Assembly (NCBI RefSeq): GCF_001425175.1 | Contig: NZ_LMDV01000009.1 | Coordinates: 914,542-978,541, forward strand | Direction: 5' to 3' | Length of the DNA stretch: 64,000 nt | Origin: Nocardioides sp. Root1257 | Lineage (GTDB): Bacteria; Actinomycetota; Actinomycetes; Propionibacteriales; Nocardioidaceae | Shown here: piece by piece, positions 14,705 through 27,567 of the stretch | Position numbering within the stretch: position 1 is the stretch's first letter | Layout: every line of letters begins with the position of its first letter | The notes under the pieces: generated by a model | The model's database searches: none | The model's input: the letters and a program-made list of their open reading frames with translations, nothing else | Told to the model about the DNA's origin: nothing | Position numbers and translations under genes: made by a program

Positions 14705-15211
14705 GTGGCGGCCGAGGAGCCGGAGCCTGACCACGTCGCCCGCATCATGGCGAAGTGGCACGAGGCGATGCCCGGCCTCGACGTCTCCCCGCAGGGCGTG
14801 ATCGGTCGGCTGCACCGGCTGGCGGCCCGGCTGACCGAGGAGCTGGTCGCCGTCTACGCCGAGTTCGGGCTCGGCGAGGGGGAGTTCGACATCCTGGCCA
14901 CGCTGCGGCGCGAGCCGCCGCCGTACGCGCTGACGCCACGCGACCTGGCGGACTGGACCATGGTCTCCTCCGGTGCGGTCACCAAGCGCGTCGACCGCTG
15001 TGTCGAGCAGGGCTGGGTGACGCGTCGGGTCAGCGATGCGGACGGTCGCGGCCGGGTGGTCGCGCTGACCCCCGCCGGCCTCGACCTCATCGACCGGGCG
15101 TTCGTCGCCCACATGGCCAACGAGCAGCGGCTCGTCGCGCTGCTGCCCGAGACGGAACGGGCCCGGCTCGCCAGGACCCTCGAGTCCTGGGGCCGGGCCC
15201 TCGACGCCTGA
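14705..15211 (+). CDS. MarR-family transcriptional regulator
   Basis: 168 residues with the MarR winged helix in the middle (EGEFDILATLRRE, then LADWTMVSSGAVTKRVDRC as the recognition region, then the DGRGRVVALTPAG wing). The start is GTG. It is co-oriented with and 4 bases after the Usp gene, and near the EamA exporter, a common pairing for MarR repressors that control efflux. The ligand is unknown. Confidence 0.92.
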   Translation: MAAEEPEPDHVARIMAKWHEAMPGLDVSPQGVIGRLHRLAARLTEELVAVYAEFGLGEGEFDILATLRREPPPYALTPRDLADWTMVSSGAVTKRVDRCVEQGWVTRRVSDADGRGRVVALTPAGLDLIDRAFVAHMANEQRLVALLPETERARLARTLESWGRALDA

Positions 15212-15214
15212 TCC

Positions 15215-16060
15215 TCAGTCGGGGATCCAGTCGAACGTGTCCGGGTTGGGGCCGGTACGGCCGTCCTCGCCCCGGTCGAGGGCGCTGATCGCGGCGACCT
15301 GGTCCTCGGTCAGCGAGAAGTCGAAGATGTCGAAGTTCTCGCGCATCCGCTCCTCGCGCACCGACTTCGGGAAGACGATGTCGCCGCGGTCGATGTGCCA
15401 GCGCAGGGTGACCTGCGAGGGCGTCTTGCCGTGGGCGGCCGCGATCTCCCCGATGACCGCGTCGTCGAGCACCTTGCCCTGGGCGATCGGCGACCAGGCC
15501 TCGACCTCGACGCCGTGCCGGATCGAGGCCGCGCGGGCGTCCTCGTTGGTGAAGTAGGGGTGCACCTCGATCTGGTTCACCGCGGGGACGACGCCGGTCT
15601 CCTCGATGATCCGGTCCAGGTGGGCCGGCTGGAAGTTGGAGACGCCGATCGACGTCGCGCGGCCGTCGGCCACGAACTCGGCGAGGGTGCGCCACGTGGA
15701 GACGAAGTCGCCGTCGTAGCGCGTGGGCAGCGGCCAGTGGATGAGGAAGAGGTCGATCCGGTCCAGGCCCAGGCGACCCAGCGTCTCGTCGAACGCGCGG
15801 CGCGCGGCGTCCGGCTCGTGGAAGGTGTTGTTGAGCTTGCTGGTGACGTAGAGCTCGTCTCGCGCGATGCCGGAGGCCTTGATGGCCTCGCCGACGCCGG
15901 CCTCGTTGCCGTACATCTGCGCGGTGTCGATGTGGCGGTAGCCGACCTCGAGTGCGGTGCCGGTGACCGCGGCGGTGTCCGCGGGCGGCACCTGGAAGAC
16001 GCCGAAGCCGAGCTGGGGGATGGTGGTCTCGTTGTTCAGGACGACGTTGGAAACGGTCAT
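15215..16060 (-). CDS. Aldo/keto reductase
   Basis: 281 residues in an AKR TIM barrel. The signature GYRHIDTAQMYGNE supplies the catalytic Asp and Tyr, VTSKL the Lys, and FLIHWP the His. The C-terminal LRWHIDRGDIVFPKSV loop holds the NADPH phosphate contacts. It resembles 2,5-diketo-gluconate reductase-type AKRs with broad carbonyl substrates. It is convergent with the MarR gene and divergent from the Nudix gene. A ribosome site AGGAG lies 11 bases upstream. Confidence 0.93.
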   Translation of the reverse strand: MTVSNVVLNNETTIPQLGFGVFQVPPADTAAVTGTALEVGYRHIDTAQMYGNEAGVGEAIKASGIARDELYVTSKLNNTFHEPDAARRAFDETLGRLGLDRIDLFLIHWPLPTRYDGDFVSTWRTLAEFVADGRATSIGVSNFQPAHLDRIIEETGVVPAVNQIEVHPYFTNEDARAASIRHGVEVEAWSPIAQGKVLDDAVIGEIAAAHGKTPSQVTLRWHIDRGDIVFPKSVREERMRENFDIFDFSLTEDQVAAISALDRGEDGRTGPNPDTFDWIPD

Positions 16061-16115
16061 GCCAGTTCCATCTCCTGTCGGGGGGTCGAACATTCCCGTG
16101 CGTGAGGATGGACTC

Positions 16116-16556
16116 ATGGAACCTGTTCTGGAGTTCACCGACTACGACACCCGTCTGGGCGCGTACGCCGTCGTCGTGCGCGACGGTCACGTCCTCCTCG
16201 CGCTGTGGGACGAGCCGGAGGTCCCGATCCTGATGTGGTCGCTGCCGGGCGGTGGCGTCGAGCTGGACGAGACGCCGGCCGAGGGGGCGATCCGGGAGGT
16301 GCGGGAGGAGACGGGGTACGACGTCGAGCTGACCGGGCTGCTGGGGGTGGAGACCTTCGTGATGGCGCCCGAGAAGCGGTTCGAGCGCGTGGGCGATCGT
16401 CCGCAGAAGAACGTCCAGGTCGTCTACGAGGCGACCGTGACCGGGGGTGAGCTGACCCACGAGCTCGGCGGGTCGACCAGCGAGGCGCGGTGGATCCCGC
16501 TGGCGGAGGTGCCCGCGCTCGACCGGATCGGGCTGATCCGGAAATTCATCGGCTGA
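16116..16556 (+). CDS. Nudix hydrolase
   Basis: 146 residues with a canonical Nudix box, GGGVELDETPAEGAIREVRE followed by ETGY, which binds the catalytic metal. It hydrolyses a nucleoside diphosphate derivative; the exact substrate cannot be named. The ATG at 16116 has GAGGATGG upstream and gives a normal length. It is a single gene before the chaperone operon. Confidence 0.92.
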   Translation: MEPVLEFTDYDTRLGAYAVVVRDGHVLLALWDEPEVPILMWSLPGGGVELDETPAEGAIREVREETGYDVELTGLLGVETFVMAPEKRFERVGDRPQKNVQVVYEATVTGGELTHELGGSTSEARWIPLAEVPALDRIGLIRKFIG

Positions 16557-16600
16557 CCCGGGAATGGTCGACGCCGTACCTCCGTTGAGACGAGTAAGCA

Positions 16601-16625
16601 AAGTTGAGTTGATCGGACTCAACTT
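16601..16625. promoter_or_regulatory. HAIR element (HspR operator)
   Basis: Perfect 9-7-9 inverted repeat AAGTTGAGT (16601-16609) and ACTCAACTT (16617-16625). It fits the HAIR consensus CTTGAGT-N7-ACTCAAG except for the outermost base of each core arm. It lies 72 bases before the dnaK start. The repressor HspR is encoded downstream in the same operon (20315), so the loop is autoregulatory. CIRCE (the HrcA site) is not present. Confidence 0.9.
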
Positions 16626-16696
16626 ATTTGTCAGACTGACGTCGGCCCCGCAGGATGGGGGCTGAAGCAGCACCCGATACCCGGAGGTACACAAAC

Positions 16697-18550
16697 ATGG
16701 CACGTGCGGTCGGCATCGACCTCGGCACGACGAACAGCGTCGTCGCCGTCCTCGAGGGTGGCGAACCCACCGTCATCGCAAACGCCGAAGGTGCCCGGAC
16801 GACCCCGTCCGTCGTCGCCTTCGCCAAGTCCGGAGAGGTCCTGGTCGGTGAGGTCGCCAAGCGGCAGGCCGTGACCAACGTCGACCGGACGATCCGCTCG
16901 GTGAAGCGCCACATGGGCACCGACTGGAAGACCGACATCGACGGCAAGGACTTCACGCCGCAGCAGATCAGCGCGTTCGTCCTCCAGAAGCTCAAGCGCG
17001 ACGCGGAGGCCTACCTCGGCGAGACCGTCACCGACGCGGTGATCACGGTCCCGGCGTACTTCTCCGACGCGCAGCGCCAGGCCACCAAGGAGGCCGGCGA
17101 GATCGCGGGCCTCAACGTGAGCCGGATCGTCAACGAGCCGACCGCGGCAGCGCTGGCCTACGGCCTCGACAAGGGCGACGACCAGACGATCCTCGTCTTC
17201 GACCTCGGTGGCGGCACGTTCGACGTGTCCCTCCTCGAGATCGGCGAGGGTGTCGTCGAGGTGAAGGCGACCTCGGGCGACAACCACCTCGGTGGTGACG
17301 ACTGGGACGCCCGCGTCGTCGACTGGATGGTCAAGAAGTTCAAGGACAACAACGGCGTCGACCTCGGCGCCGACAAGATCGCCAAGCAGCGTCTCCAGGA
17401 GGCGGCCGAGAAGGCGAAGATCGAGCTGTCGTCGTCCTCCGAGACCACGATCCACCTGCCGTACATCACGCACGGCGAGTCCGGCCCGCTCCACTTCGAG
17501 GAGAAGCTGACCCGCAGCGAGTTCCAGAAGCTGACCGCCGACCTGCTCGACCGCACGAAGGCGCCGTTCCAGAGCGTCCTCAAGGACGGTGGCGTCGACG
17601 TCAGCAAGATCGACCACGTCGTGCTCGTCGGCGGCTCCACCCGAATGCCGGCCGTGACCGACGTCGTCAAGGAGCTGCTCGGCGGCAAGGAGCCCAACAA
17701 GGGCGTCAACCCGGACGAGGTCGTCGCCGTCGGCGCCGCCCTCCAGGCCGGCGTCCTCAAGGGCGAGGTCAAGGACGTGCTGCTCCTCGACGTCACCCCG
17801 CTGTCCCTCGGCATCGAGACCAAGGGCGGCGTGATGACCACGCTGATCGAGCGCAACACCACCATCCCGACCAAGCGGTCCGAGATCTTCACGACCGCCG
17901 ACGACAACCAGCCGTCGGTCGAGATCAAGGTCGCCCAGGGCGAGCGCCAGATGTGGTCGCAGAACCAGCCGCTCGGCAACTTCGAGCTGACCGGCCTGCC
18001 GCCGGCGCCGCGAGGCATCCCGAAGGTCGAGGTCACCTTCGATATCGACGCCAACGGCATCGTGCACGTGACCGCGAAGGACCAGGGCTCCGGCAAGGAG
18101 CAGTCGATGACGATCTCCGGCGGCTCCGCGCTGTCGAAGGACGACATCGACCGGATGGTCAAGGAGGCGGAGCAGTACGCCGAGGAGGACGCCAACCGGC
18201 GCGCCGCGGTCGAGACCCGCAACCAGGCCGACCAGCTCGTCTACACGACCGAGAAGTTCCTCGCCGACAACGCCGAGAAGCTGCCCGAGGACGTGAAGAC
18301 CGAGGTCCAGGCCGACGTCGACGCGCTCAAGGCGATCCTCGAGGACGCCGAGGCCAGTGCCGAGACGATCCAGGCCGGTGTCACCAAGCTCGGTGAGTCC
18401 AGCCAGAAGATGGGCGCCGCGATGTACGCCGCCGCGGAGGCCGAGCAGGCCGCCGCCGGTGGCTCGGACGGCTCGACGGGCGAGGCCGACGACGACGTCG
18501 TCGACGCCGAGATCGTCGACGAGGACCCCGCTGAGGGCGAGGCCAAGTGA
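16697..18550 (+). CDS. dnaK: Chaperone DnaK (Hsp70)
   Basis: A 617-residue Hsp70. The ATPase domain starts [19 protein letters not shown] and contains [14 protein letters not shown] and [10 protein letters not shown]. The substrate-binding domain follows ([18 protein letters not shown]), with a helical lid and an acidic C-terminal tail. It lacks the segment of about 24 residues in the ATPase domain found in Gram-negative DnaK, as usual for Gram-positives. It is the first gene of the operon behind a HAIR element, followed by grpE with a 4-base overlap. Confidence 0.98.
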   Translation: MARAVGIDLGTTNSVVAVLEGGEPTVIANAEGARTTPSVVAFAKSGEVLVGEVAKRQAVTNVDRTIRSVKRHMGTDWKTDIDGKDFTPQQISAFVLQKLKRDAEAYLGETVTDAVITVPAYFSDAQRQATKEAGEIAGLNVSRIVNEPTAAALAYGLDKGDDQTILVFDLGGGTFDVSLLEIGEGVVEVKATSGDNHLGGDDWDARVVDWMVKKFKDNNGVDLGADKIAKQRLQEAAEKAKIELSSSSETTIHLPYITHGESGPLHFEEKLTRSEFQKLTADLLDRTKAPFQSVLKDGGVDVSKIDHVVLVGGSTRMPAVTDVVKELLGGKEPNKGVNPDEVVAVGAALQAGVLKGEVKDVLLLDVTPLSLGIETKGGVMTTLIERNTTIPTKRSEIFTTADDNQPSVEIKVAQGERQMWSQNQPLGNFELTGLPPAPRGIPKVEVTFDIDANGIVHVTAKDQGSGKEQSMTISGGSALSKDDIDRMVKEAEQYAEEDANRRAAVETRNQADQLVYTTEKFLADNAEKLPEDVKTEVQADVDALKAILEDAEASAETIQAGVTKLGESSQKMGAAMYAAAEAEQAAAGGSDGSTGEADDDVVDAEIVDEDPAEGEAK

Positions 18551-19101
18551 CCGAGCCGTCCCAGGACGAGCAGGTCATCCCCGAGTCGGAGGAGCAGGAG
18601 ACCCCTGCTCCTCCGGCCGAGGGCCCCGCGGAGCCGGGGGAGGTCGAGGAGGACGAGCTGACCGTCGCGCAGCGCACGGTCGGTGAGCTCACCAACGACC
18701 TCCAGCGGCTGCAGGCCGAGTTCGTCAACTACAAGCGCAGGGTCGAGCGGGACCGCGACCTGATCCGGGAGAACGCGACGTACGCCGCGCTCGCCCCGAT
18801 CACCGAGGTCCTCGACACGATCGACCGGGCTCGCGAGCACGGCGATCTCGACGCGGGCTTCCAGACGGTCGCCGACCAGCTGGAGCGCGTGGTCGCCGGC
18901 CTCGGGCTCACCAAGTTCGGTGCGCCCGGCGAGGCCTTCGACCCGACGATCCACGAGGCCCTCTCCCACATCGGAGAGGACCCCGACGTCGAGGTGACGA
19001 CCTGCAAGGTCGTGGCCAAGGCGGGCTACCGGATCGGCAGCCGGGTCGTCCGGGCCGCCCAGGTCCTGGTCGTCGACCCGCCGAGCGGTCCGACGGCCTG
19101 A
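18547..19101 (+). CDS. grpE: Nucleotide exchange factor GrpE
   Basis: 184 residues. An acidic N-terminal tail is followed by a coiled coil ([20 protein letters not shown]) and the C-terminal beta domain ([18 protein letters not shown], then [15 protein letters not shown]). It drives ADP release from DnaK. The GTG start overlaps the dnaK stop in GTGA, so production is coupled. Confidence 0.97.
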   Translation: MTEPSQDEQVIPESEEQETPAPPAEGPAEPGEVEEDELTVAQRTVGELTNDLQRLQAEFVNYKRRVERDRDLIRENATYAALAPITEVLDTIDRAREHGDLDAGFQTVADQLERVVAGLGLTKFGAPGEAFDPTIHEALSHIGEDPDVEVTTCKVVAKAGYRIGSRVVRAAQVLVVDPPSGPTA

Positions 19102-19131
19102 TCACGACAACGACGAGGAGGGAGGTGTGCG

Positions 19132-20310
<1,179 letters not shown>

Positions 20311-20314
20311 CCTC

Positions 20315-20749
20315 GTGGCCGGGCGTCGACCGTTGGAGCCGCCGGGCCCCGACAGCGCCGTCTACGTCATCTCCATCGCCGCGGAGCTGAGCGGTCTGCA
20401 CCCGCAGACGCTGCGCACCTACGAGCGGATGGGGCTGATCACGCCCGGCCGCACCGGTGGCGGCGGCCGTCGCTACACCCACCGCGACGTCGAGCTGCTG
20501 CGCGAGATCAGCGACCTGACGGCCGCCGGGATCGGCATCGAGGGCGTACGCCGGATCCTCGACCTCGAGCACCGGATCGCGGCCCTCGTGCAGCGCAACG
20601 ACGAGCTCCAGGCCGAGCTCGCCGCGACCCGCGAGGCGCTGCGCCAGGCGGCGATCGCGCGTCGCGGCGACACTCCTCCCAACAAGCTGCCAGCCGTGCG
20701 TCAACCCGAGCCCGGCCAGTCCGTCGTCGTCTGGCGACGGGGTCGCTGA
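20315..20749 (+). CDS. hspR: Heat-shock repressor HspR (MerR family)
   Basis: 144 residues with a MerR-type winged helix (ISIAAELSGLHPQTLRTYER, residues about 20-39) and a coiled-coil C-terminus. HspR binds HAIR elements with DnaK as co-repressor (known in Streptomyces). The HAIR site at 16601-16625 in front of dnaK is its expected target. The start is GTG at 20315 with GGAGG overlapping the end of dnaJ. The C-terminus ends VVWRRGR. Confidence 0.95.
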   Translation: MAGRRPLEPPGPDSAVYVISIAAELSGLHPQTLRTYERMGLITPGRTGGGGRRYTHRDVELLREISDLTAAGIGIEGVRRILDLEHRIAALVQRNDELQAELAATREALRQAAIARRGDTPPNKLPAVRQPEPGQSVVVWRRGR

Positions 20750-20787
20750 CCCCCACTACTCACACAGATCACCCGCAGGGAGAAGCC

Positions 20788-23382
<2,595 letters not shown>

Positions 23383-23394
23383 TGAAATGACGCT

Positions 23395-24417
23395 GTGAGC
23401 GAGCCGACCCCGGAGCGACCCCGCCAGGTGACCATGGCGGGGTGGCTGATCATGGTCGGCTCCGCCTTCGCGGTCCTGCTCGTCGTGGACCGGCTGTCGG
23501 GGCTGCACTCGCTGGAGACCCAGGACGCGATCAACGACTTCGTCTCGACGCCTCCGGGCTCCGACCTGGGGGTGAGCGCCGACGCCGCCGTCACCGCGAT
23601 CCGCACCCTCGGGATGGTGACGGCGGGCTGCGCCACGGCCGCAGGCATCCTGGGCTTCCAGGTGCTGCGCCGCAGCCGCAGCGCCCGCGCGGCCGTCACG
23701 GTGCTGGCGGTGCCGCTGTTCCTGGCCGGGATGGTCACCGGCGGCTTCATCACCTCGGTCGTGGCCGCCTCGGCCGCGATCCTCTGGCTCCAGCCGGCCC
23801 GGTCGTGGTTCGACGGCACGCCGCCGCCCGAGCGTCGTACGGCGCGGGCCACAGCGCCCGTCGTGGCACCGGTCGCCCCTCCAGCCAGCCCCTTCGCGCC
23901 GCCGGCCGCCCCGGTGGCCCCGGCGGCTCCGGTCGCGCCGGCCCCCGCCGCCGCACGGCCGCCGGCGGTGCTCTGGGCCTGCGTGCTCACCTGGGTGTGC
24001 ACCGTCGTGGTGACGGTGGCGCTGGTGGCCAGCGCGATCGCCCTGGCGGTCTCGCCGGACCTGATGCTCGACGAGCTGCACCGGGAGAACCCCGAGCTGG
24101 CGCAGCAGGGGATCTCCGACGACCTGCTGATGGGGCTGACCTACGTGATGGTGGCCGGCCTCGTGGTCTGGTGCCTCTCGGCGGCGGGCCTGGCGGTGCT
24201 GGTCTTCCGCAGGGTCGACTGGGCCCGGATCGTCCTGGTGGTCTCTGCGTCCACCACCGCCGCGCTCTGCCTGATCGGTGCCGCGATGGGCGCGATCGTG
24301 CTGCTCCTCCCGCTCCTCGCCAGCGTCTGCTGCATCGCCCTGCTGCTGCGCTCCGACACCCGCCCGTGGTTCGCCCGCCCGGCTACGCCGACAGGTCCGC
24401 CTTCGCCAGGCGCGTGA
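23395..24417 (+). CDS. Multi-pass membrane protein with Ala/Pro-rich linker
   Basis: 340 residues, no recognised family. Hydrophobic segments lie at about residues 14-32, 68-86, 100-124, 195-222, 252-272 and 280-312. A cytosolic or external Ala/Pro/Val linker (about 155-192, built of APVAP-type repeats) splits it into two halves. The GTG start lies 13 bases after the clpB stop, which suggests co-transcription. Its last 35 bases overlap the end of the convergent aminotransferase gene. Confidence 0.65.
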   Translation: MSEPTPERPRQVTMAGWLIMVGSAFAVLLVVDRLSGLHSLETQDAINDFVSTPPGSDLGVSADAAVTAIRTLGMVTAGCATAAGILGFQVLRRSRSARAAVTVLAVPLFLAGMVTGGFITSVVAASAAILWLQPARSWFDGTPPPERRTARATAPVVAPVAPPASPFAPPAAPVAPAAPVAPAPAAARPPAVLWACVLTWVCTVVVTVALVASAIALAVSPDLMLDELHRENPELAQQGISDDLLMGLTYVMVAGLVVWCLSAAGLAVLVFRRVDWARIVLVVSASTTAALCLIGAAMGAIVLLLPLLASVCCIALLLRSDTRPWFARPATPTGPPSPGA

Positions 24418-25537
24418 GCCCCTCCTCGATGACCGCGGAGTCCTTGCAGAAGGCCCACCGGACGAGCTGCTGGCCGGCGTCGGAGTCGTAGAAGCCCTGG
24501 GTGGGGATGGCGACGACCCCGGCCCGCTCGGGGAGGGCGCGGCAGAAGGCGAGCCCGTCCGTCCATCCCAGCGCCGAGATGTCGGTGGTGGCGAAGTACG
24601 TGCCCTCCGGCACGAGCACGTCGAGGCCGACCTCGGCGAGGCCCCCGCACAGCAGGTCGCGGCGGACCTGGAGATCGGCGGCCAGGGTGGTGGGGAAGTC
24701 CGGCTCCTCGTCGAGGGCGAAGGCCACGGCCGGCTGCAGGGGTGACCCGGAGGTGAAGGTCAGCCACTGCTTCGCGGCCAGCACGGCGCCGACGAGCTCG
24801 GCCGGTCCGGTCGCCCAGCCGACCTTCCACCCGGTGAACGAGTAGGACTTCCCGGCGCTCGACAGGGACAGGGTCCGCTCGAACATCCCCGGCAGGGTCG
24901 CGATCGGCACGTGCTCGCGGCCGTCGTACACGAGGTGCTCGTAGACCTCGTCGGTGATCACGACCAGGTCGTGCTCGACCGCGATGTCGGCGACGGCCTG
25001 GAGCTCCTCGCGGGTCAGCACCGTGCCGGTCGGGTTGTGCGGCGAGTTGAGGAGCAGGAAGCGGCTGCGCGGGGTCACGGCGGCGCGGAGCTCGTTGACG
25101 TCCAGCCGGAAGGTGGGCGCCCGCAGCGTCACCGGACGGCGTACGCCGCCGGCCATCTGGATCATCGCCGTGTAGGAGTCGTAGTAGGGTTCGAGCACCA
25201 CGACCTCGTCGCCGGGGTCCACCAGCCCGAGCAGGGCGGCGGCGATCGCCTCCGTGCAGCCGGTCGTGACGACCACCTGCGTGTCGGGGTCGAGATCGAT
25301 CCCGTAGTGGCGCAGCTGGTGCCGGGCGATCGCCTGGCGCAGCGCCGGCGTGCCGGTGCCCGGCGCGTACTGGTTGAGCCCGCCCTCCAGGGCGCGCACG
25401 GCGCGGGCGATCACCTCCGGCGGTCCGTCGGCGTCCGGGAACCCCTGGCCGAGGTTGACCGACTGCGTGCGTACGGCGAGCGCGGACATCTCCGAGAAGA
25501 TCGTAGGCGGGATCCCGTCCAGGCGGTGCGCGAGCAT
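24383..25537 (-). CDS. PLP aminotransferase, class I (DapC/kynurenine aminotransferase-like)
   Basis: 384 residues of the fold-type I aminotransferase family. The PLP lysine is in SSAGKSYSFTGWKVGWATG at about residue 230; other landmarks are LNSPHNPTGTVL and DEVYEHLVY. Close relatives include the M. tuberculosis N-succinyldiaminopimelate aminotransferase DapC and cysteine-S-conjugate or kynurenine aminotransferases, so lysine synthesis is plausible but not proven. The ATG at 25537 is preceded by TAGGTT and seven bases, supporting a leaderless mRNA and this start over one 9 bases upstream. Confidence 0.88.
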   Translation of the reverse strand: MLAHRLDGIPPTIFSEMSALAVRTQSVNLGQGFPDADGPPEVIARAVRALEGGLNQYAPGTGTPALRQAIARHQLRHYGIDLDPDTQVVVTTGCTEAIAAALLGLVDPGDEVVVLEPYYDSYTAMIQMAGGVRRPVTLRAPTFRLDVNELRAAVTPRSRFLLLNSPHNPTGTVLTREELQAVADIAVEHDLVVITDEVYEHLVYDGREHVPIATLPGMFERTLSLSSAGKSYSFTGWKVGWATGPAELVGAVLAAKQWLTFTSGSPLQPAVAFALDEEPDFPTTLAADLQVRRDLLCGGLAEVGLDVLVPEGTYFATTDISALGWTDGLAFCRALPERAGVVAIPTQGFYDSDAGQQLVRWAFCKDSAVIEEGLTRLAKADLSA

Positions 25538-25544
25538 GCCGCCC

Positions 25545-25563
25545 AACCTAACGTCGATAGTGT
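25545..25563. promoter_or_regulatory. Back-to-back -10 boxes for two leaderless genes
   Basis: TAGGTT (25550-25545, minus strand) stands seven bases before the aminotransferase ATG. TAGTGT (25558-25563, plus strand) stands seven bases before the pyrE GTG. The two starts are only 33 bases apart, so the promoters overlap and may compete. Confidence 0.5.
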
Positions 25564-25570
25564 TGCGTCC

Positions 25571-26095
25571 GTGGACGAGACGCTCGCAGCCGACATCGAC
25601 GCCATCTGCCGACTGACCGGGGAGTTCACGCTCCGCTCGGGCCAGCAGGCGACGGAGTACTTCGACAAGTACCTGTTCGAGGCCGACCCCCAGCTGCTGC
25701 TGCGGGTCGCGCGCGAGATGGTCCGCCTGCTCCCCGACGACACCGACCTGCTCGGCGGCCTCGAGCTCGGCGGCGTGCCGATCGCCACGATGGTCAGCAG
25801 CCTGACCGGCCGGCCCGCGCTCTTCGTGCGCAAGAAGGCCAAGGAGTACGGCACCTGCAAGCTCGCCGAGGGCCCCGACGTGGCCGGTCGCCGCGTCACG
25901 CTGGTCGAGGACGTCATCACCACCGGTGGCGCCGTACGGGACGCGACGAACGCGCTGCGCGAGGCGGGCGCGATCGTGGAGGTCGTCGTCTGCGCGATCG
26001 ACCGGAGCCCGGCGGGGGAGAACCCGCTCGCGGACGTCGGTCTCGAGGTGCGCCCGGTGCTCACCAAGGCACAGCTGGACCTAGCCCGCGGGTGA
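25571..26095 (+). CDS. pyrE: Orotate phosphoribosyltransferase
   Basis: 174 residues. The PRPP-binding motif VTLVEDVITTGGAV is at about residue 113, and VRKKAKEYGTCK supplies the orotate/PRPP loop lysines. It makes OMP from orotate in pyrimidine synthesis. The GTG at 25571 lies seven bases after TAGTGT, consistent with a leaderless mRNA. Its end overlaps the end of the convergent DedA gene by 15 bases. The pyrE-DedA-methyltransferase neighbourhood is conserved in actinobacteria. Confidence 0.95.
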   Translation: MDETLAADIDAICRLTGEFTLRSGQQATEYFDKYLFEADPQLLLRVAREMVRLLPDDTDLLGGLELGGVPIATMVSSLTGRPALFVRKKAKEYGTCKLAEGPDVAGRRVTLVEDVITTGGAVRDATNALREAGAIVEVVVCAIDRSPAGENPLADVGLEVRPVLTKAQLDLARG

Positions 26096-26842
26096 CTCCT
26101 CGGGCAGGTCGGGCACGGTGACGTTGTCGGTGTGCCGCGCCGCGTCGCGCTCGGCGTGGTGGTGCCGGCGCCGCTTGATCGCCTCGAAGCCGATCGGGAT
26201 GACCGTGAAGAGCAGGATCACGAAGATCGCGTAGTCGATGTTCTCGGAGAGGAACGGACCCACCCGGGGCACGTTGCCGAGGAAGTAGCCGAGCAGGGTG
26301 ATCGAGACGACCCAGAGTGCGGCGCCGACCAGGCTCCAGGAGAAGAACTTGCGGCGGTCCATGCGCGTGACGCCGGCGACGACGGTGATGTAGGTCCGCA
26401 CGAAGGGCACGAAGCGCCCGATCACGAGCGCCTTGCTGCCGTGCTTCTCGAAGAACGCCGACGTGTCGTCGAAGTACTTGCGCTTGAGGATCCGGCCGTC
26501 GCGGTTGTAGAGCGGCGGCCCGATCGCCCGGCCTATCTCGTAGCCGACGATGTTGCCGAGCAGGGCGGCGGTCGTCAGCAGGACGACCGCGACGACGAGC
26601 TCGACGAACGGGGTGCCGATCCCGAGCACGTGGATCTGGCCGCCGGCGATGAAGAGCCCCAGCGCGAAGAGCAGCGTGTCGCCGGGCAGGAACGGGAAGA
26701 ACAGCCCGCACTCGATGAAGACGATGACCAGGCTCAGCCAGATCAGGCTCGAACCGAACTCGGAGAGGAGCCAGTCGGGGTCCATCCACTTGATCCCGAA
26801 CAGCATCGGGTTCAGGTGGGGGGACGCGAGGAGCGCGGTCAC
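26081..26842 (-). CDS. DedA-family membrane protein
   Basis: 253 residues with the SNARE-associated/DedA pattern: FIECGLFFPFLPGDTLLF early, then ALLGNIVGYEIGRAIG, and the helical FVPFVRTYITVVAGVTRMDR motif with its two essential-type arginines. Members act in the inner membrane as phospholipid scramblases or proton-linked lipid transporters. The C-terminus is a charged His/Glu-rich tail. I chose the GTG at 26842; a TTG two codons upstream is possible, and no strong ribosome site is seen. Confidence 0.9.
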   Translation of the reverse strand: MTALLASPHLNPMLFGIKWMDPDWLLSEFGSSLIWLSLVIVFIECGLFFPFLPGDTLLFALGLFIAGGQIHVLGIGTPFVELVVAVVLLTTAALLGNIVGYEIGRAIGPPLYNRDGRILKRKYFDDTSAFFEKHGSKALVIGRFVPFVRTYITVVAGVTRMDRRKFFSWSLVGAALWVVSITLLGYFLGNVPRVGPFLSENIDYAIFVILLFTVIPIGFEAIKRRRHHHAERDAARHTDNVTVPDLPEESPAG

Positions 26843-26901
26843 GTACAAACGGTACCTGCCGAGTCCGAATGCCGTGGGATCGATCCCCTAACGTTTCCCA
26901 G

Positions 26902-27567
26902 ATGGACGACCGCGCGCCGTACGACCCGATGCCGCACGGTCCCCCCGAGGTCGGGGTCGGCCCCTGGGAGGGGCCCTGGCCGGAGGGTGCGCAGTACGAC
27001 GCGCAGCTGCTCGCCGAGGGGGACCGGCGCAACGTCGTCGACCGCTACCGGTACTGGACCGTGGCGGCGATCGTCGCCGACCTCGACACGCGGCGGCACG
27101 ACTTCCACGTGGCGATCGAGAACTGGCAGCACGACTTCAACATCGGCACGATCGTGCGCTCCGCCAACGCGTTCCTGGCCGCCGAGGTGCACATCGTGGG
27201 CAAGCGGCGGTGGAACCGACGCGGTGCGATGGTCACCGACCGCTACCAGCACGTCCGGCACCACGCCGACGTCGCGGAGCTCGCGGCGTACCTCCACGAG
27301 CAGGGTGTCGTCCTGTACGGCGTCGACAACCTCCCCGGCTCGCTGCACCTGGAGACCACCGCGCTCCCGCGACAGGTCTGCTTCCTCTTCGGTCAGGAGG
27401 GCCCCGGGCTCTCCGACGGTGCCCGGGAGTCCTGCGACGCGACCTTCTCGATCGCCCAGTTCGGCTCGACCCGGTCGATCAACGCCTCCTCGGCCGCCGC
27501 GATCGCCCTGCACTCCTGGGTCCGCCAGCACGCCGACCTGTCCGGCGACGCCGCCTGGCGGGGCTAG
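26902..27567 (+). CDS. TrmH/SpoU-family RNA methyltransferase
   Basis: 221 residues of the SPOUT superfamily. The three motifs are FNIGTIVRSANAF, FLFGQEGPGLSDGA and QFGSTRSINASSAAAIALHS, which form the knotted SAM site. It methylates a ribose in tRNA or rRNA; the target nucleotide is unknown. TAACGT seven bases before the ATG supports a leaderless transcript. Its TAG stop shares the palindrome CTAG with the stop of the convergent gene at 27564. Confidence 0.92.
   Translation: MDDRAPYDPMPHGPPEVGVGPWEGPWPEGAQYDAQLLAEGDRRNVVDRYRYWTVAAIVADLDTRRHDFHVAIENWQHDFNIGTIVRSANAFLAAEVHIVGKRRWNRRGAMVTDRYQHVRHHADVAELAAYLHEQGVVLYGVDNLPGSLHLETTALPRQVCFLFGQEGPGLSDGARESCDATFSIAQFGSTRSINASSAAAIALHSWVRQHADLSGDAAWRG

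Noticed and set aside
16601-16625. CIRCE element (HrcA) before dnaK
   Set aside because: The arms are TTGAGT/ACTCAA with 7-base spacing, which is HAIR/HspR. CIRCE has TTAGCACTC with 9-base spacing.
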